DNA from: Alkalicoccobacillus murimartini
GTDB taxonomy: Bacteria > Bacillota > Bacilli > Bacillales > Bacillaceae_D
Reading direction: 5' to 3'
DNA length: 64,000 bases
Assembly (NCBI RefSeq): GCF_030813245.1
Contig: NZ_JAUSUA010000002.1
Location: 434,001-498,000, forward strand
Part shown: one piece after another, positions 43,012 through 51,838 of the stretch
Layout: the number at the start of each line of letters is the position of its first letter
Numbering within the stretch: the stretch's first letter is position 1
The notes under the pieces: generated by a model
Databases searched by the model: none
Told to the model about the DNA's origin: nothing
What the model saw: the letters and a program-made list of their open reading frames with translations, nothing else
Program-made: the position numbers and the translations under genes

Positions 43012-43914
43012 ATGAGAAAAGGTTTTAAAATTGCTATTATTGTAGTCGGTGTATTGTTCCTTGCAGGTGTAGGTTTTGCTTATTATGTGTACGACTCCAT
43101 TCGTGATACCGCTAATGCGATCCACGAACCAATAGATGGTCGGCAAATGCCAACAAGAGATGTAAGCATTGAAGACTCAGAACCCGTATCATTCTTGATT
43201 GCAGGTATTGATGCAACAGGAGATGACTTATCAGGACGATCTGATACGATGATCTTAGTAACTGTTAATCCAGCAATGAATTCATTAAAAATGTTAAGTA
43301 TCCCTCGGGATACACGCACCGAAATTGTTGGACGTGGTACGGTTGAGAAGATTAACCATGCATATGCATACGGTGGACCAGCCATGGCGATGGACTCCGT
43401 TGAAAACTTATTCGATGTCAGTATCGACCACTATGTGTCGATTAACATGGAAGGTTTTAAAGAATTAATTGATGCGCTAGGTGGCGTGACAGTTGATAAC
43501 GACTTTGAATTCAGCCTAGATGGATACTCTTTCCCGGAAGGCAGACAGTTCTTAAGCGGCGAAGAAGCCCTCGCTTATACTCGCATGAGAAAAGAAGATC
43601 CACGGGGAGACTTCGGACGAGCAGCTCGTCAACGTGAAATTGTTGAAGCTGTGATTAAAGAAGCGGCTCAATTCAGCTCTATTACAAAAGCAAATGAGAT
43701 GCTAGACGTTGTAGGCGGATCAGTCAGAACAGATATGTCTCTAGATCAAATGTGGACTCTACAGAATAACTATAGAGGCTCGCTAGGTACAGTAGATCAG
43801 CTTGAATTTGACTATACGACGCCTACGATCGATAACGTGTCTTATGTTGTGTTAAGCGATGAGACTGTAGCAGAGATTAGTGCTGAATTGAGAGAGCATT
43901 TGGAATTAGATTGA
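43012..43914 (+). CDS. LytR-CpsA-Psr (LCP) family cell-wall polymer ligase
   Basis: LCP enzymes attach undecaprenyl-linked polymers to peptidoglycan outside the membrane. The protein has an N-terminal anchor (about 7-28) and LCP blocks: DTMILVTVNPAMNSLKMLSI, PRDTRTEI, INHAYAYGG and EALAYTRMRKEDPRGDFGR, which hold the pyrophosphate-binding Arg and Asp residues. It is divergent from the tyrosine kinase operon, so attachment of the exopolysaccharide is a plausible role; teichoic acid is the alternative. Confidence 0.9.
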   Translation: MRKGFKIAIIVVGVLFLAGVGFAYYVYDSIRDTANAIHEPIDGRQMPTRDVSIEDSEPVSFLIAGIDATGDDLSGRSDTMILVTVNPAMNSLKMLSIPRDTRTEIVGRGTVEKINHAYAYGGPAMAMDSVENLFDVSIDHYVSINMEGFKELIDALGGVTVDNDFEFSLDGYSFPEGRQFLSGEEALAYTRMRKEDPRGDFGRAARQREIVEAVIKEAAQFSSITKANEMLDVVGGSVRTDMSLDQMWTLQNNYRGSLGTVDQLEFDYTTPTIDNVSYVVLSDETVAEISAELREHLELD

Positions 43915-43927
43915 TAGATTGATGAGG

Positions 43928-43961
43928 AACCCCCTGTAGCTGCTGCTGTGGGGGGTTTTTG
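43928..43961 (+). terminator. Terminator after the LCP gene
   Basis: AACCCCC and GGGGGGTT pair around a GTAGCTGCTGCTGT loop, followed by TTTTT. Confidence 0.85.
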
Positions 43962-43994
43962 TAGTGGGATGACACATGAGTTTTTTGGGGCATT

Positions 43995-44228
43995 AGCAAG
44001 AAGAATTGAAGCCGAGTAAAGAAGATGAGAAACCGGACCAAGATATAAAATCACATAGCAATAGAAATACCTCCCTACCAAGACTGAGCTACGCTACAGC
44101 AAGAAGTCGACATCGATAAAAAGAACAAGAACCAATTTATCAAGTACATAGCTCATTCACCAAGCTGAATCCACTTTTAGCAAGAATGCAAGCGACCTCA
44201 CCAAGTGACATGTAGGCGTAACAAGAAA
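43995..44228. repeat. Phased intergenic array, CTTGGT/CTTGCT core in reverse orientation
   Basis: On the plus strand CAAG (or CAAT), mostly preceded by AC or AG, starts at 43997, 44039, 44059, 44079, 44100, 44141, 44161, 44181, 44202 and 44222; steps are 42, 20, 20, 21, 41, 20, 20, 21 and 20. One extra copy at 44126 is out of phase. Read on the other strand it is the CTTGGT family. It fills the space between two convergent genes and their terminators. Confidence 0.75.
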
Positions 44229-44248
44229 CAACCTCTCCGACGCCAACT

Positions 44249-44282
44249 CAAAAACCCCTCCGAATTAGTTTCGGAGGGGTTA
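44249..44282. terminator. Terminator of the NlpC/P60 hydrolase gene
   Basis: AACCCCTCCGAA and TTCGGAGGGGTT form a perfect 12-bp stem with a T-run on the minus strand. Confidence 0.9.
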
Positions 44283-44295
44283 AATAAATGTTTAA

Positions 44296-45561
44296 TTAAA
44301 AGCGTTTTGCTCCTAGGTAGCGAGGCTTCCAGTAGCTGTTGTCTAGGCTTGTAATGGTTACGCCTGAGCTAGATCCAGAGTGGATGAATTGATTGTTACC
44401 GATATAGATTCCATTATGAGATGGGCCTGATTTGTAGGTTTCAAAAAAGACTACATCTCCAACTTGTAGAGATGATACGTTACTTCCAGCGCTGTATTGT
44501 GATGCGGCTGTTCTTGGCACTGAGATGCCTTGTTGCTTGAAGACATACTGAATGAATCCGCTGCAATCAAAGCCAGCTGGTGTAGCTCCACCCCAAACGT
44601 ATGGTACTCCAACGTGTTTTGATGCTTCTGCGATTAAGTTTGTTACAGTGGCACCTGAGTTATTGTTCACTGTTTCGTTTTTTGTTTGTGTGTCTGGCTT
44701 ATAGGTTGAGCCTTGTCCAAGTTTTGCGAACGTTTTTGGTCCTGCAATGCCGTCAGCAGATAGTCCGTTCGCACTTTGGAATTTACGAACTGCGTCACGC
44801 GTGTCATTTCCGTAATAGCCTGTTGGGTTTTGGTTGAATACCCCTACTGAGCGAAGCTGTGATTGAAGTTCTGTTACAGCTGCTCCTCGGCTACCTACAC
44901 GTAGGACACTTGAGCTTGCCGATGGTTTTGCTTGGTTAGTATTTGTGTTCGTCTGATTAGACGGTGCTGGTGCTTTTGACCCGGTGTTATTCAGGGCAGC
45001 AAATGTTTGTGGTCCTGCAATGCCATCTACTTGAAGCTTTTTGTTTTGTTGGAACGAGCGAACAGCATCTCTTGTTGCGTTATCGTATTGTCCGTTAGGC
45101 TCTTTGTTCAGAAATCCAGCTGAGCGAAGCTGTGACTGAAGCTGTGTCACTTGGTTCCCGCTGCTACCGACACGTAAGATACCCGAGTAAGAAACAGTTG
45201 AGTTTGAAGCTGGTGCGGGCGCAGAGGTAGTTGCTTTCTTAGCCGATCCACCTTTAATGGCTCCAATCGTCTGAGGTCCTGCAATACCGTCCACCTTCAG
45301 ATTATTGGCTTTTTGGAAACTACGTACAGCATCAGTTGTAATCGATCCGTAGTATCCAGTTGATTTTTCATATGTAAAAAATCCTTTTGACTTCAGCTCA
45401 TCTTGAAGCTGAGTGACGTCTGAGTGATTCATCCCTTGACGAAGAGTCTGGTCTCCAAGTGCAGCATCGGCAATAGTCGGTACACCTAAAACAATTCCAG
45501 TTGCAACAGTTGAACTTAATACGGCCTGTTTCATTTTCTTAGCTGTTGATGATTGGCTCAA
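44296..45561 (-). CDS. Secreted peptidoglycan hydrolase: three PG-binding domains plus NlpC/P60
   Basis: The 421-residue protein has a signal peptide (to about residue 34), three PG_binding_1 repeats (about 40-105, 125-190, 215-280; each ends VDGIAGPQT or ADGIAGPKT) joined by Ser/Thr/Asn/Pro-rich linkers, and a C-terminal NlpC/P60 endopeptidase. The catalytic Cys is in FDCSGFIQYVF, with His in SHNGIYIGN and FIHSGSS. It is probably a D,L-endopeptidase cutting wall peptides. Upstream 45562-45846 contains only its promoter region and the next terminator. Confidence 0.93.
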   Translation of the reverse strand: MSQSSTAKKMKQAVLSSTVATGIVLGVPTIADAALGDQTLRQGMNHSDVTQLQDELKSKGFFTYEKSTGYYGSITTDAVRSFQKANNLKVDGIAGPQTIGAIKGGSAKKATTSAPAPASNSTVSYSGILRVGSSGNQVTQLQSQLRSAGFLNKEPNGQYDNATRDAVRSFQQNKKLQVDGIAGPQTFAALNNTGSKAPAPSNQTNTNTNQAKPSASSSVLRVGSRGAAVTELQSQLRSVGVFNQNPTGYYGNDTRDAVRKFQSANGLSADGIAGPKTFAKLGQGSTYKPDTQTKNETVNNNSGATVTNLIAEASKHVGVPYVWGGATPAGFDCSGFIQYVFKQQGISVPRTAASQYSAGSNVSSLQVGDVVFFETYKSGPSHNGIYIGNNQFIHSGSSSGVTITSLDNSYWKPRYLGAKRF

Positions 45562-45814
45562 AAAAAGAACCTCCTCTAATTCTCTAGTTTGTGTTTGTTA
45601 TTACTTACTTCGGCTACGTGAGTTAACTATTAAATAAGACCTGTTTATTATCTCTCATTAAATTGCTAAAATAAGGGATAAAACTCGATTATATTCCTAA
45701 ATTCTACACGATTCTACGCTACTAATCTATCATTGTAACGAAACTGTAATATTACATTTGTACATTAGTTCAGCGCGCTCATGGCGCACCTTAACATATT
45801 TCCCAATAAGCATA

Positions 45815-45843
45815 AGAAAACCTAGCGATTAAATCGCCAGGTA
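45815..45843 (-). terminator. Terminator of the ureohydrolase gene
   Basis: ACCTGGCGATT and AATCGCTAGGT pair with one mismatch and are followed by TTTTC on the minus strand. Confidence 0.75.
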
Positions 45844-45846
45844 CGA

Positions 45847-46797
45847 TTACGATCCATGTTTTATGTGTCCAGCAAGTGCGTACAACGCAAGGGTTGAGGC
45901 AAAGTGGGATGAGATATCATTTGGATCCTGCTGCGGATACACTTCTACAAAATCCATTCCTACTAACCCACGAGAAGCAAACTCATAAACTAGCGTTAAC
46001 AGTTCATAGCTAGTTAAGCCATTGACATCAGCTGGTCCTCCAGGATTAAAGGCTACATCCAATACGTCACTACAGATCGACAAGTACACCATATCCACAT
46101 TTTCACTAGCCATGTCATAAAGCTCACCAGCAAATGTACGCAAGTCCGTTGCTTCCCTAATTTGGTTCACAGTGACTGTTTTTGCGCCAGCTTCCTTCGC
46201 ATAACGACCAGTGGCTGGTTTGTTACGCGGCCCGTGAATCCCCGTATGGATGAGGCTTTCGTTCACCACACCATCTAGTTCATAAAGCCTTGCAAAAGGA
46301 GTGGATCGCGCATATTTTTCACCCTCATGATGCGGCATATTGTCATAGTGGGTATCAAGGTGCAGAATACCAACTTTTTTCCCAGGGTGAGCTTCTGTTA
46401 GACCTTGGACAATCGGGTATGTAATTCCGTGGTCGCCTCCAAGTGCAATCGGAAACTTATTCGTTTTCCAAACGTCTTTGGCAAAGGCTGCGATTCGATT
46501 CATTGTTTCGTCCACATCTGCCGGAACAACATCAACATCTCCTAGATCTGCTAGTGTTAGATGTTCAAACACATCCAAATGATCAAGCTCTGGAAGATAA
46601 CCGGAATAACGACCGGAGCACAAGCGCATCACCTTTGGACCAAGCTCACAACCCGTATAATCCCCCCACGTTACCGCACCTTCCCAAGGTACACCATAAA
46701 TCAGAACATCCGCCTTCTCAATCGAATCCGTCGTTCCATTTATTGCGCCAAGAAACGGCGGAGTATTACCATATAACATATTATTACTGTTGGACAT
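45847..46797 (-). CDS. Ureohydrolase of the agmatinase family with an altered metal ligand
   Basis: Ureohydrolases split guanidino compounds to urea and an amine with two Mn ions. GGDHG (His123) and LDTHYD (Asp148, His150, Asp152) are present. The last motif, normally S-x-D-x-D-x-x-DP, reads SICSDVLDV here: the first Asp is Cys242 while Asp244 is kept. The N-terminus and the PGGPADVNGLTSYE block otherwise fit agmatinases. Substrate could be agmatine or another guanidine. It stands alone. Confidence 0.82.
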   Translation of the reverse strand: MSNSNNMLYGNTPPFLGAINGTTDSIEKADVLIYGVPWEGAVTWGDYTGCELGPKVMRLCSGRYSGYLPELDHLDVFEHLTLADLGDVDVVPADVDETMNRIAAFAKDVWKTNKFPIALGGDHGITYPIVQGLTEAHPGKKVGILHLDTHYDNMPHHEGEKYARSTPFARLYELDGVVNESLIHTGIHGPRNKPATGRYAKEAGAKTVTVNQIREATDLRTFAGELYDMASENVDMVYLSICSDVLDVAFNPGGPADVNGLTSYELLTLVYEFASRGLVGMDFVEVYPQQDPNDISSHFASTLALYALAGHIKHGS

Positions 46798-46885
46798 CGA
46801 CTCAGTCCTCTCGAATGAATTCAGATAATGAATACCCTACTTCTAGTTGATTCAAACATTTATTTGAAGGATAGGATGTACGGGG

Positions 46886-47060
46886 CTTGGTAGATGGAAT
46901 GTTCTTCTTGGTTAGGAGTTATTATCTCTTGGTGATTGCGCACTGTTCTTGGTGAAATTCATTCTGGATTTGTGTCTAACGGGTCTCTCAAATATCACCC
47001 ACTCACTCTTGGTGGATCCTCTATCATCTTGGTATTATAGCTATTCTTCTTGATATACTT
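46886..47060. repeat. Phased intergenic array, CTTGGT core
   Basis: CTTGGT (last copy CTTGAT) starts at 46886, 46907, 46928, 46948, 47008, 47028 and 47049: steps 21, 21, 20, 60, 20 and 21. The 60-bp step is three units whose two inner cores have decayed. It lies between two minus-strand genes. Confidence 0.75.
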
Positions 47061-47134
47061 CCGCAACCTTCGAAGTGAAATCTAAAAAACCGGTGAGACA
47101 CATAGATGTCCTCACCGGCCGTTCTCATTTCTAG

Positions 47135-47626
47135 TTAGCTAAGATGGTTGAGCATTCCTTGACAAATCCTAGCTTTATTAAGTGCACTGGTAAATTGAGA
47201 GACTGAGATATCTACAAATAAGCTGCTGTGATCCCTGAATGTAATTAATGTTCCGTTTTTCCCGTGCTTCTTACACGATCTGCTTGTCAGAACATGACTT
47301 GCAAAAAACCATACACAGTCAGGGTGGGTTGGAGAATGAGTTGGGCCGGCGATGATGGATTGGCGCTCGCTAATTAAGACGGGCACTTTGTTACGCAAGC
47401 CAAGAAGTTTTCGGATATATTCAATTCTTCCAAGATAACTGGAGCCATTAAGCAGGCATGCAGCTTCAAGTAATTGACGCGGCGTTTTCTTTACTAGGTA
47501 AGTCGTATTCTCTTCCTTCACTATGGTTACATATTCAATATCTCGATTAGGTTGCATAGATAATGTTTCACTATTAATATCGTACTCATCTACATAATGG
47601 ATATCTTCCTGTTCAACATTGTACAT
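47135..47626 (-). CDS. comK: Competence transcription factor ComK homologue
   Basis: The 163-residue product aligns with ComK in its core: GSSYLGRIEYIRKLLG, KVPVLISE, PTHSPTHPDCVWFFASHV and TLITFRDHSSLFVDISVS. ComK activates DNA-uptake genes in B. subtilis. I choose the ATG at 47626, 13 nt after GGAGG; upstream in-frame codons look non-coding. The C-terminal tail of B. subtilis ComK (about 30 residues that control ClpC degradation) is shorter here. A sigma factor gene is divergent upstream. Confidence 0.82.
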   Translation of the reverse strand: MYNVEQEDIHYVDEYDINSETLSMQPNRDIEYVTIVKEENTTYLVKKTPRQLLEAACLLNGSSYLGRIEYIRKLLGLRNKVPVLISERQSIIAGPTHSPTHPDCVWFFASHVLTSRSCKKHGKNGTLITFRDHSSLFVDISVSQFTSALNKARICQGMLNHLS

Positions 47627-47850
47627 AGTAATGAGATCGCCTCCTGATAAGTTTAAGAATTTTGCTATTTCAAGCAGTTCCAGATAAAATACGTCCTGTT
47701 TTCTGACTAATGCCCTAGAGAAATGTCGTAAAACAGATTGTTTGAGTATCATTTGCCATCTTTTGCTGATGTGCGTATGTATGCAAACTTTCGTAATCTA
47801 TGCTTACCGCGGAATACTTGGAAAGCGCGCTTTCAGAATGGCGATAACAG

Positions 47851-48363
47851 ATGACTTTACATTTCAATGATGTACTAAAACAGTATACCCCTCTCATAAA
47901 AGGTCAGATTAAGAAGCTGCGACTTACGCAGGACTATGATGAATACTATCAGGTAGCTGCGATCGCGCTATGGGGTGCTCATCAACGTTTCAGTCCGGAA
48001 AAGGGTGACTTTGCCGCTTATGCAAAGCTTAGAGTACGAGGTGATTTAATTTCACATTTACGCAAGGAGTCGCTAATGTCGGAGAGGTTTCTACTGACAG
48101 ACGAGTCCACAGAGCATTTGCTTGAACAGGTTCAAGCTGAAACAACGGATCAGATGGCCGATTTTTCCTTTCATCCCTTTCTTCAGTTTTTGTCACCACG
48201 CGAATTGCTGTACGTTCAACATGTACTATTCCTAGGAAAAAGCAGGAAAACTGTTGCTGAGGAGCAGGGGGTTACCATAAACACCGTCGCAAGCTGGAGT
48301 AAAACAGCACGACGCAAGTTACGCGAGGCTGGCCAAACCCTAGGTGATCCACGAACTGATTGA
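47851..48363 (+). CDS. Small sigma-70 family RNA polymerase sigma factor
   Basis: The 170-residue protein has region 2 (DYDEYYQVAAIALWGAHQRF, GDFAAYAKLRVRGDLISHLR) and region 4 with helix-turn-helix (LSPRELLYVQHVLFLG, SRKTVAEEQGVTINTVASWS). It is too short for regions 1 and 3, like alternative sigma factors. The ribosome site is weak; a perfect 14-bp palindrome, GAAAGCGCGCTTTC (47821-47834), lies 17 nt before the ATG. It is divergent from comK, with 224 bp between them. A role in competence is inference only. Confidence 0.82.
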   Translation: MTLHFNDVLKQYTPLIKGQIKKLRLTQDYDEYYQVAAIALWGAHQRFSPEKGDFAAYAKLRVRGDLISHLRKESLMSERFLLTDESTEHLLEQVQAETTDQMADFSFHPFLQFLSPRELLYVQHVLFLGKSRKTVAEEQGVTINTVASWSKTARRKLREAGQTLGDPRTD

Positions 48364-48462
48364 GTTCGTTTTGTCATTTCAGTTAAAATTATACTAATAG
48401 GATTAGTAATATGCAATCGGTTTATTCAAAATATTAGTTTTATTCTGTTAATTTGACTCTTT

Positions 48463-49152
48463 TTAAAGATAATAGTCATGAATCCTGTACCCAACGCCAC
48501 GAATGGTTTGAATATAAGGTGGGATTTTGTGATCCGTCACAAGCTTTTTACGGAGATTACTAATATGAACAAGCACGGTTCGCGTGTCTTGGTGACCACT
48601 AATGCCCCAAACATGTGCAAACAATTGCTCGGAACTAAATGTTTGTTTAGGTTGATAAGCTAAGTAAGAAAGTAGCTTAAATTCCTGTGTAGAGAGTTCA
48701 ATGGTCGCACCCTTGTAGTAGACTTTTTGCATGATTAGGTCAATGACAAGATTGGTGAAGTGTAGCTGAAAGGAACGTGATGTTGTCACATTTCTATAAT
48801 GAAAAAGATGCGCTTTAATTCGAAGCAGGAGCTCTTCAAAGTCAACGGGCTGCGACACATAGTCGGTGGCTCCTGCTTCGAATAGTTCATCTCGACGACA
48901 AGTAGGCGACTTCACGATCATAATGGGTACAGTCGTTTGTCTTCTCATCCGACAGCAAATCTCGAGCTGTTGTTTGAATTCGAGCTCACTGCCTATTATG
49001 ATCAACTGAGGATTCAATTCATCCAGTAAAGATGGAATATCAGCACTGCTCTTTTGCCGTACCAAAATAAATTGTTCTTCTTTTGCGACTGTTAGTAGTG
49101 TTGAGAATAACTGTTCATGATCTTCTATTAACAGGATTTTTGCTCTTCCCAT
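48463..49152 (-). CDS. Orphan OmpR/PhoB-type response regulator without phospho-acceptor
   Basis: The C-terminal winged helix is intact (ELSTQEFKLLSYLAYQPKQT, FAHVWG, VLVHISNLRKKL, IRGVGYRIHDYY). The receiver keeps the acidic pair (LLIEDHE) but the phospho-acceptor in PQLIIIGSEL is Gly instead of Asp, the switch Thr is Lys (IVKSPT) and the conserved Lys is Gln (GATDYVSQP). It therefore cannot be phosphorylated in the normal way. No kinase is adjacent. The ATG at 49152 is preferred to a GTG four codons upstream that overlaps the AAGGTG site. Confidence 0.87.
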   Translation of the reverse strand: MGRAKILLIEDHEQLFSTLLTVAKEEQFILVRQKSSADIPSLLDELNPQLIIIGSELEFKQQLEICCRMRRQTTVPIMIVKSPTCRRDELFEAGATDYVSQPVDFEELLLRIKAHLFHYRNVTTSRSFQLHFTNLVIDLIMQKVYYKGATIELSTQEFKLLSYLAYQPKQTFSSEQLFAHVWGISGHQDTRTVLVHISNLRKKLVTDHKIPPYIQTIRGVGYRIHDYYL

Positions 49153-49260
49153 TACATTGCACACACCTTATGCTTCTTTTTCTATAGTATACTAGAAAAA
49201 TTAGGGATAGAGAAGTAATAACAAGGACTATTGTATGATTACTTGACCGAGAAAAAATAG

Positions 49261-49298
49261 AAAAAGACCTCAATTCTAGAAATTGAAGTCTTTTTTTC
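49261..49298. terminator. Terminator of the small lipoprotein gene
   Basis: AAAAAGACCTCAATT and AATTGAAGTCTTTTT form a 15-position stem with one mismatch and T-runs on both strands. Confidence 0.85.
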
Positions 49299-49309
49299 TA
49301 TCTATTGAC

Positions 49310-49588
49310 CTATTCGTCTGACCAATCTTCTTGTTCAACCGATCCGCCTTCCATACGTTCATCATCATTATCCATCATCTGTTCATCAGATGGCTCCGTT
49401 TGAGGCTCTACATCTGACTCTTCTTGATCTTCTATATCCTCTGATGGATCATCATTCAGAGCCGGATCAGAGATACTTTCACGCTCTACATTGTTGGAAG
49501 GATCGGTTGTCTCGTCATCGTCACCACAGGCCGTTAAAACAACTGCTGAAAGGAGTGCCGTTGCTACAATGCTTGTTGTTTTTTTCAT
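49310..49588 (-). CDS. Small acidic lipoprotein
   Basis: The 92-residue product has a signal peptide with lipobox (VVLTACGDD). The mature part is low-complexity and very acidic (about one third Asp/Glu; EDIEDQEESDVEPQTEPS), without aromatic core, so it is probably disordered. Function unknown. Acidic surface lipoproteins are common in alkaliphilic and salt-tolerant Bacillaceae. Confidence 0.75.
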   Translation of the reverse strand: MKKTTSIVATALLSAVVLTACGDDDETTDPSNNVERESISDPALNDDPSEDIEDQEESDVEPQTEPSDEQMMDNDDERMEGGSVEQEDWSDE

Positions 49589-49727
49589 CTTATGACCTCC
49601 GTGTCAATTAAAACGATATTTTTCCCTCATCATCTTAACAGCCGAATGAATCATCGTCTATGAAACAAGCCGTTCTTATACATTATTTTGCACAGTTACA
49701 TGATCTCTCATAAAGCAACCGCTTGTA

Positions 49728-50156
49728 CTAATTTTGCTGCAAGGCAAACGTCATATCCGCCTCAACCGCAACCTCACCATTCACCGTGGCCACACCATGG
49801 GCCTTCGCAACAGGACCTTTCAGACGTGTAATTTCAACTTCAAGACGCAACTGATCTCCAGGCTTTACCTGTCTCTTGAAGCGACACTTCTCGATTCCAC
49901 CAAACAAACCGATTTTCCCTTTGTTTTCTTCCTTGGTTAAAATTGAAATAGCTCCTGTCTGTGCCAGTGCCTCTAAGATTAACACACCAGGCATCACCGG
50001 ATAATCAGGGAAATGTCCATTAAAAAACTCTTCGTTTGCCGTTACATTTTTGATCGCAACTGCACGCTTACCCTCTTCTACTTCATCCACTCGATCAATT
50101 AATAGAAATGGATAGCGGTGTGGAATAATTTCTTTAATTTGCTCAATGGTCAACAT
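49728..50156 (-). CDS. fabZ: 3-hydroxyacyl-ACP dehydratase
   Basis: FabZ removes water from hydroxyacyl-ACP in fatty acid elongation. [13 protein letters not shown] and [20 protein letters not shown] contain the catalytic His and Glu. 142 residues is normal. The ATG at 50156 follows AGAGGATG by 8 nt. In Bacillus fabZ also lies near flhP/flhO/mbl; here an esterase and ABC genes are in between. Confidence 0.95.
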   Translation of the reverse strand: MLTIEQIKEIIPHRYPFLLIDRVDEVEEGKRAVAIKNVTANEEFFNGHFPDYPVMPGVLILEALAQTGAISILTKEENKGKIGLFGGIEKCRFKRQVKPGDQLRLEVEITRLKGPVAKAHGVATVNGEVAVEADMTFALQQN

Positions 50157-50281
50157 ATACACAACATCCTCTCAGATCTTTATCAGTGGCATTATACCAT
50201 ATCAGACGATAAGCGTCCGTGCATGAAAAGATAGATCTTTTTGTGTAGGATAAGGGGAAAGGACATAAAGGAGCGATTTCA

Positions 50282-51061
50282 TTGGCAACTTTCCATGGAC
50301 ACTTTTCATCCGTTTCATTAGGTGGTATGCAGACTAGCCTTCAAGTCATTCTACCCGAGCACCACCTCTCCACCCCAAACCGTACACTCTATTTACTTCA
50401 CGGATTAAATGACAACGAAACCATTTGGACCCGACGCACAGCCGTTGAGCGTTATGCCGATACATATGGCTTTTCTATCATTATGCCTTTCGTAGATACC
50501 AGTTACTATACCGACATGGCCTACGGGAAAAATTACTGGACCTATCTATCAGAAGAACTACCTAAGGCGGTCTCTTCATATTTCGGCCTCAACCCAGACC
50601 CCGCCTCTACCTATGTAGCCGGACATTCAATGGGAGGTTACGGCTCCTTCAAACTAGCCCTAAACCATCCTGAACACTTTGCCGCAGCTGCAAGTTTCTC
50701 CGGAGCCCTTGACGTCTCAAGCCTACTAGAATACACACCCGAAGATAAGAAAGACCAGCGTCGACGCAGTCTTAACATCATCTTCGGCGAAAACTCAGAC
50801 CTAGATTCCTTCGGTGGCGACCTCTTCACCCTAGTCAACCAACACCAAAAAGCCAAGCGCCCCCTACCCAATCTCTATCAATTCTGCGGAACCGAAGACT
50901 ATCTCTACAACATGAACACCAAATTCCGCGACCACCTAACCACCCACAACATCCCAGCCTACTACGAAGAATCAAAGGCCGACCACACGTGGGATTACTG
51001 GGATTATTGCATTGAGACATTTATGAGGAAAATTAGCGAAGCGGAGAAGGGGCTTGATTAA
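50282..51061 (+). CDS. Esterase of the EstA/FrmB type (alpha/beta hydrolase)
   Basis: The 259-residue enzyme has LYLLHGLNDNETIWTRR (oxyanion region), the nucleophile elbow GHSMGGYGSF, an acidic residue in FGENSDLDSF and the catalytic His in KADHTWDYWD. The family includes tributyrin esterases and S-formylglutathione hydrolases. It starts with TTG at 50282, 6 nt after AAAGGAGCG. No signal peptide, so it is cytoplasmic. Confidence 0.85.
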   Translation: MATFHGHFSSVSLGGMQTSLQVILPEHHLSTPNRTLYLLHGLNDNETIWTRRTAVERYADTYGFSIIMPFVDTSYYTDMAYGKNYWTYLSEELPKAVSSYFGLNPDPASTYVAGHSMGGYGSFKLALNHPEHFAAAASFSGALDVSSLLEYTPEDKKDQRRRSLNIIFGENSDLDSFGGDLFTLVNQHQKAKRPLPNLYQFCGTEDYLYNMNTKFRDHLTTHNIPAYYEESKADHTWDYWDYCIETFMRKISEAEKGLD

Positions 51062-51103
51062 AGTGCCTTCTCTCTTTATAAAGTACTCAAATTCAATTTT
51101 GAG

Positions 51104-51770
51104 ATAAAAATGTTCATTTTTATTCCTTAGGTTATTTGAGCTGCTTGGTTTTGCTTCGGGGGTTTGGTGATTCGCTGATTCTTCTTAGTACTGTCCACAC
51201 GTTCCATTCGGTATATAAAAATGTTCATTTTTATTCTTTAGATCATTTGAGCTGCTTGGTTTCGCTTCGGTGTCTTGGTAGTTCGTGCCTGGAACTTGGT
51301 AAAAGCACCTTCTCTCTTGGTGATGGAGGGGGCTCTTGGTTAATTTTCATTTGGCTTAATGATTCAGTTGCCTTTCTTGCTATTGACCTGCTCCTCTTGG
51401 TACATCTCATTCTGTCTTGGTTTCGCATTGATTCCTCTTGGTACTGCCCCCACGTTCCAATCGGTATTTAAAAATGTCCATTTTTATTCCTTATGTCATT
51501 TAAACTGCTTGGTTTCGCTTCGGTGTCTTGGTGACCCGTGCGTGGCTCTTGATAAAAGCGCCTTCTCTCTTGGTGAAGGGATCGGGCTCTTGATAGATCT
51601 TCCCTGCTCGTTATAATCCCATCATCTTTCTTACTCTCGACCTCTGGCTCTTGATAAGCTTTTAATTCGTCTTGCTATTACGGGGATTCCTCTTGGTAAT
51701 GATCTGCCTCTCTTGATACTTTGTCATTCCTCTTGATTCCTCATAGTACATTCAACAATCATCATAAAAT
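51104..51770. repeat. Phased CTTGGT array with three palindromic blocks
   Basis: The palindromic block TAAAAATG-NN-CATTTTTA with a TTCCTTAGGTCATTTGA-like tail occurs at 51104-51140, 51212-51250 and 51463-51502. After the second block CTTGGT-type cores run at 51295, 51316, 51335, 51355, 51376, 51396, 51416 and 51437 (steps 21, 19, 20, 21, 20, 20, 21), and further cores follow the third block to about 51770. GTTTCGCTTCGGTGTCTTGG follows two of the blocks. No gene is seen between the esterase and the ABC genes. Confidence 0.75.
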
Positions 51771-51838
51771 GGTTGCGCATCATTTTATCTTAGTGTACTA
51801 TGTGATTAATACAGTACGACATTTGAGGAGTTGAGTGT

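Noticed and set aside
51104-51770. Open frames running through the CTTGGT arrays as small proteins
   Set aside because: Steps of 19, 20 and 21 bp break any reading frame, no ribosome sites, and similar peptides arise only because the DNA repeats.
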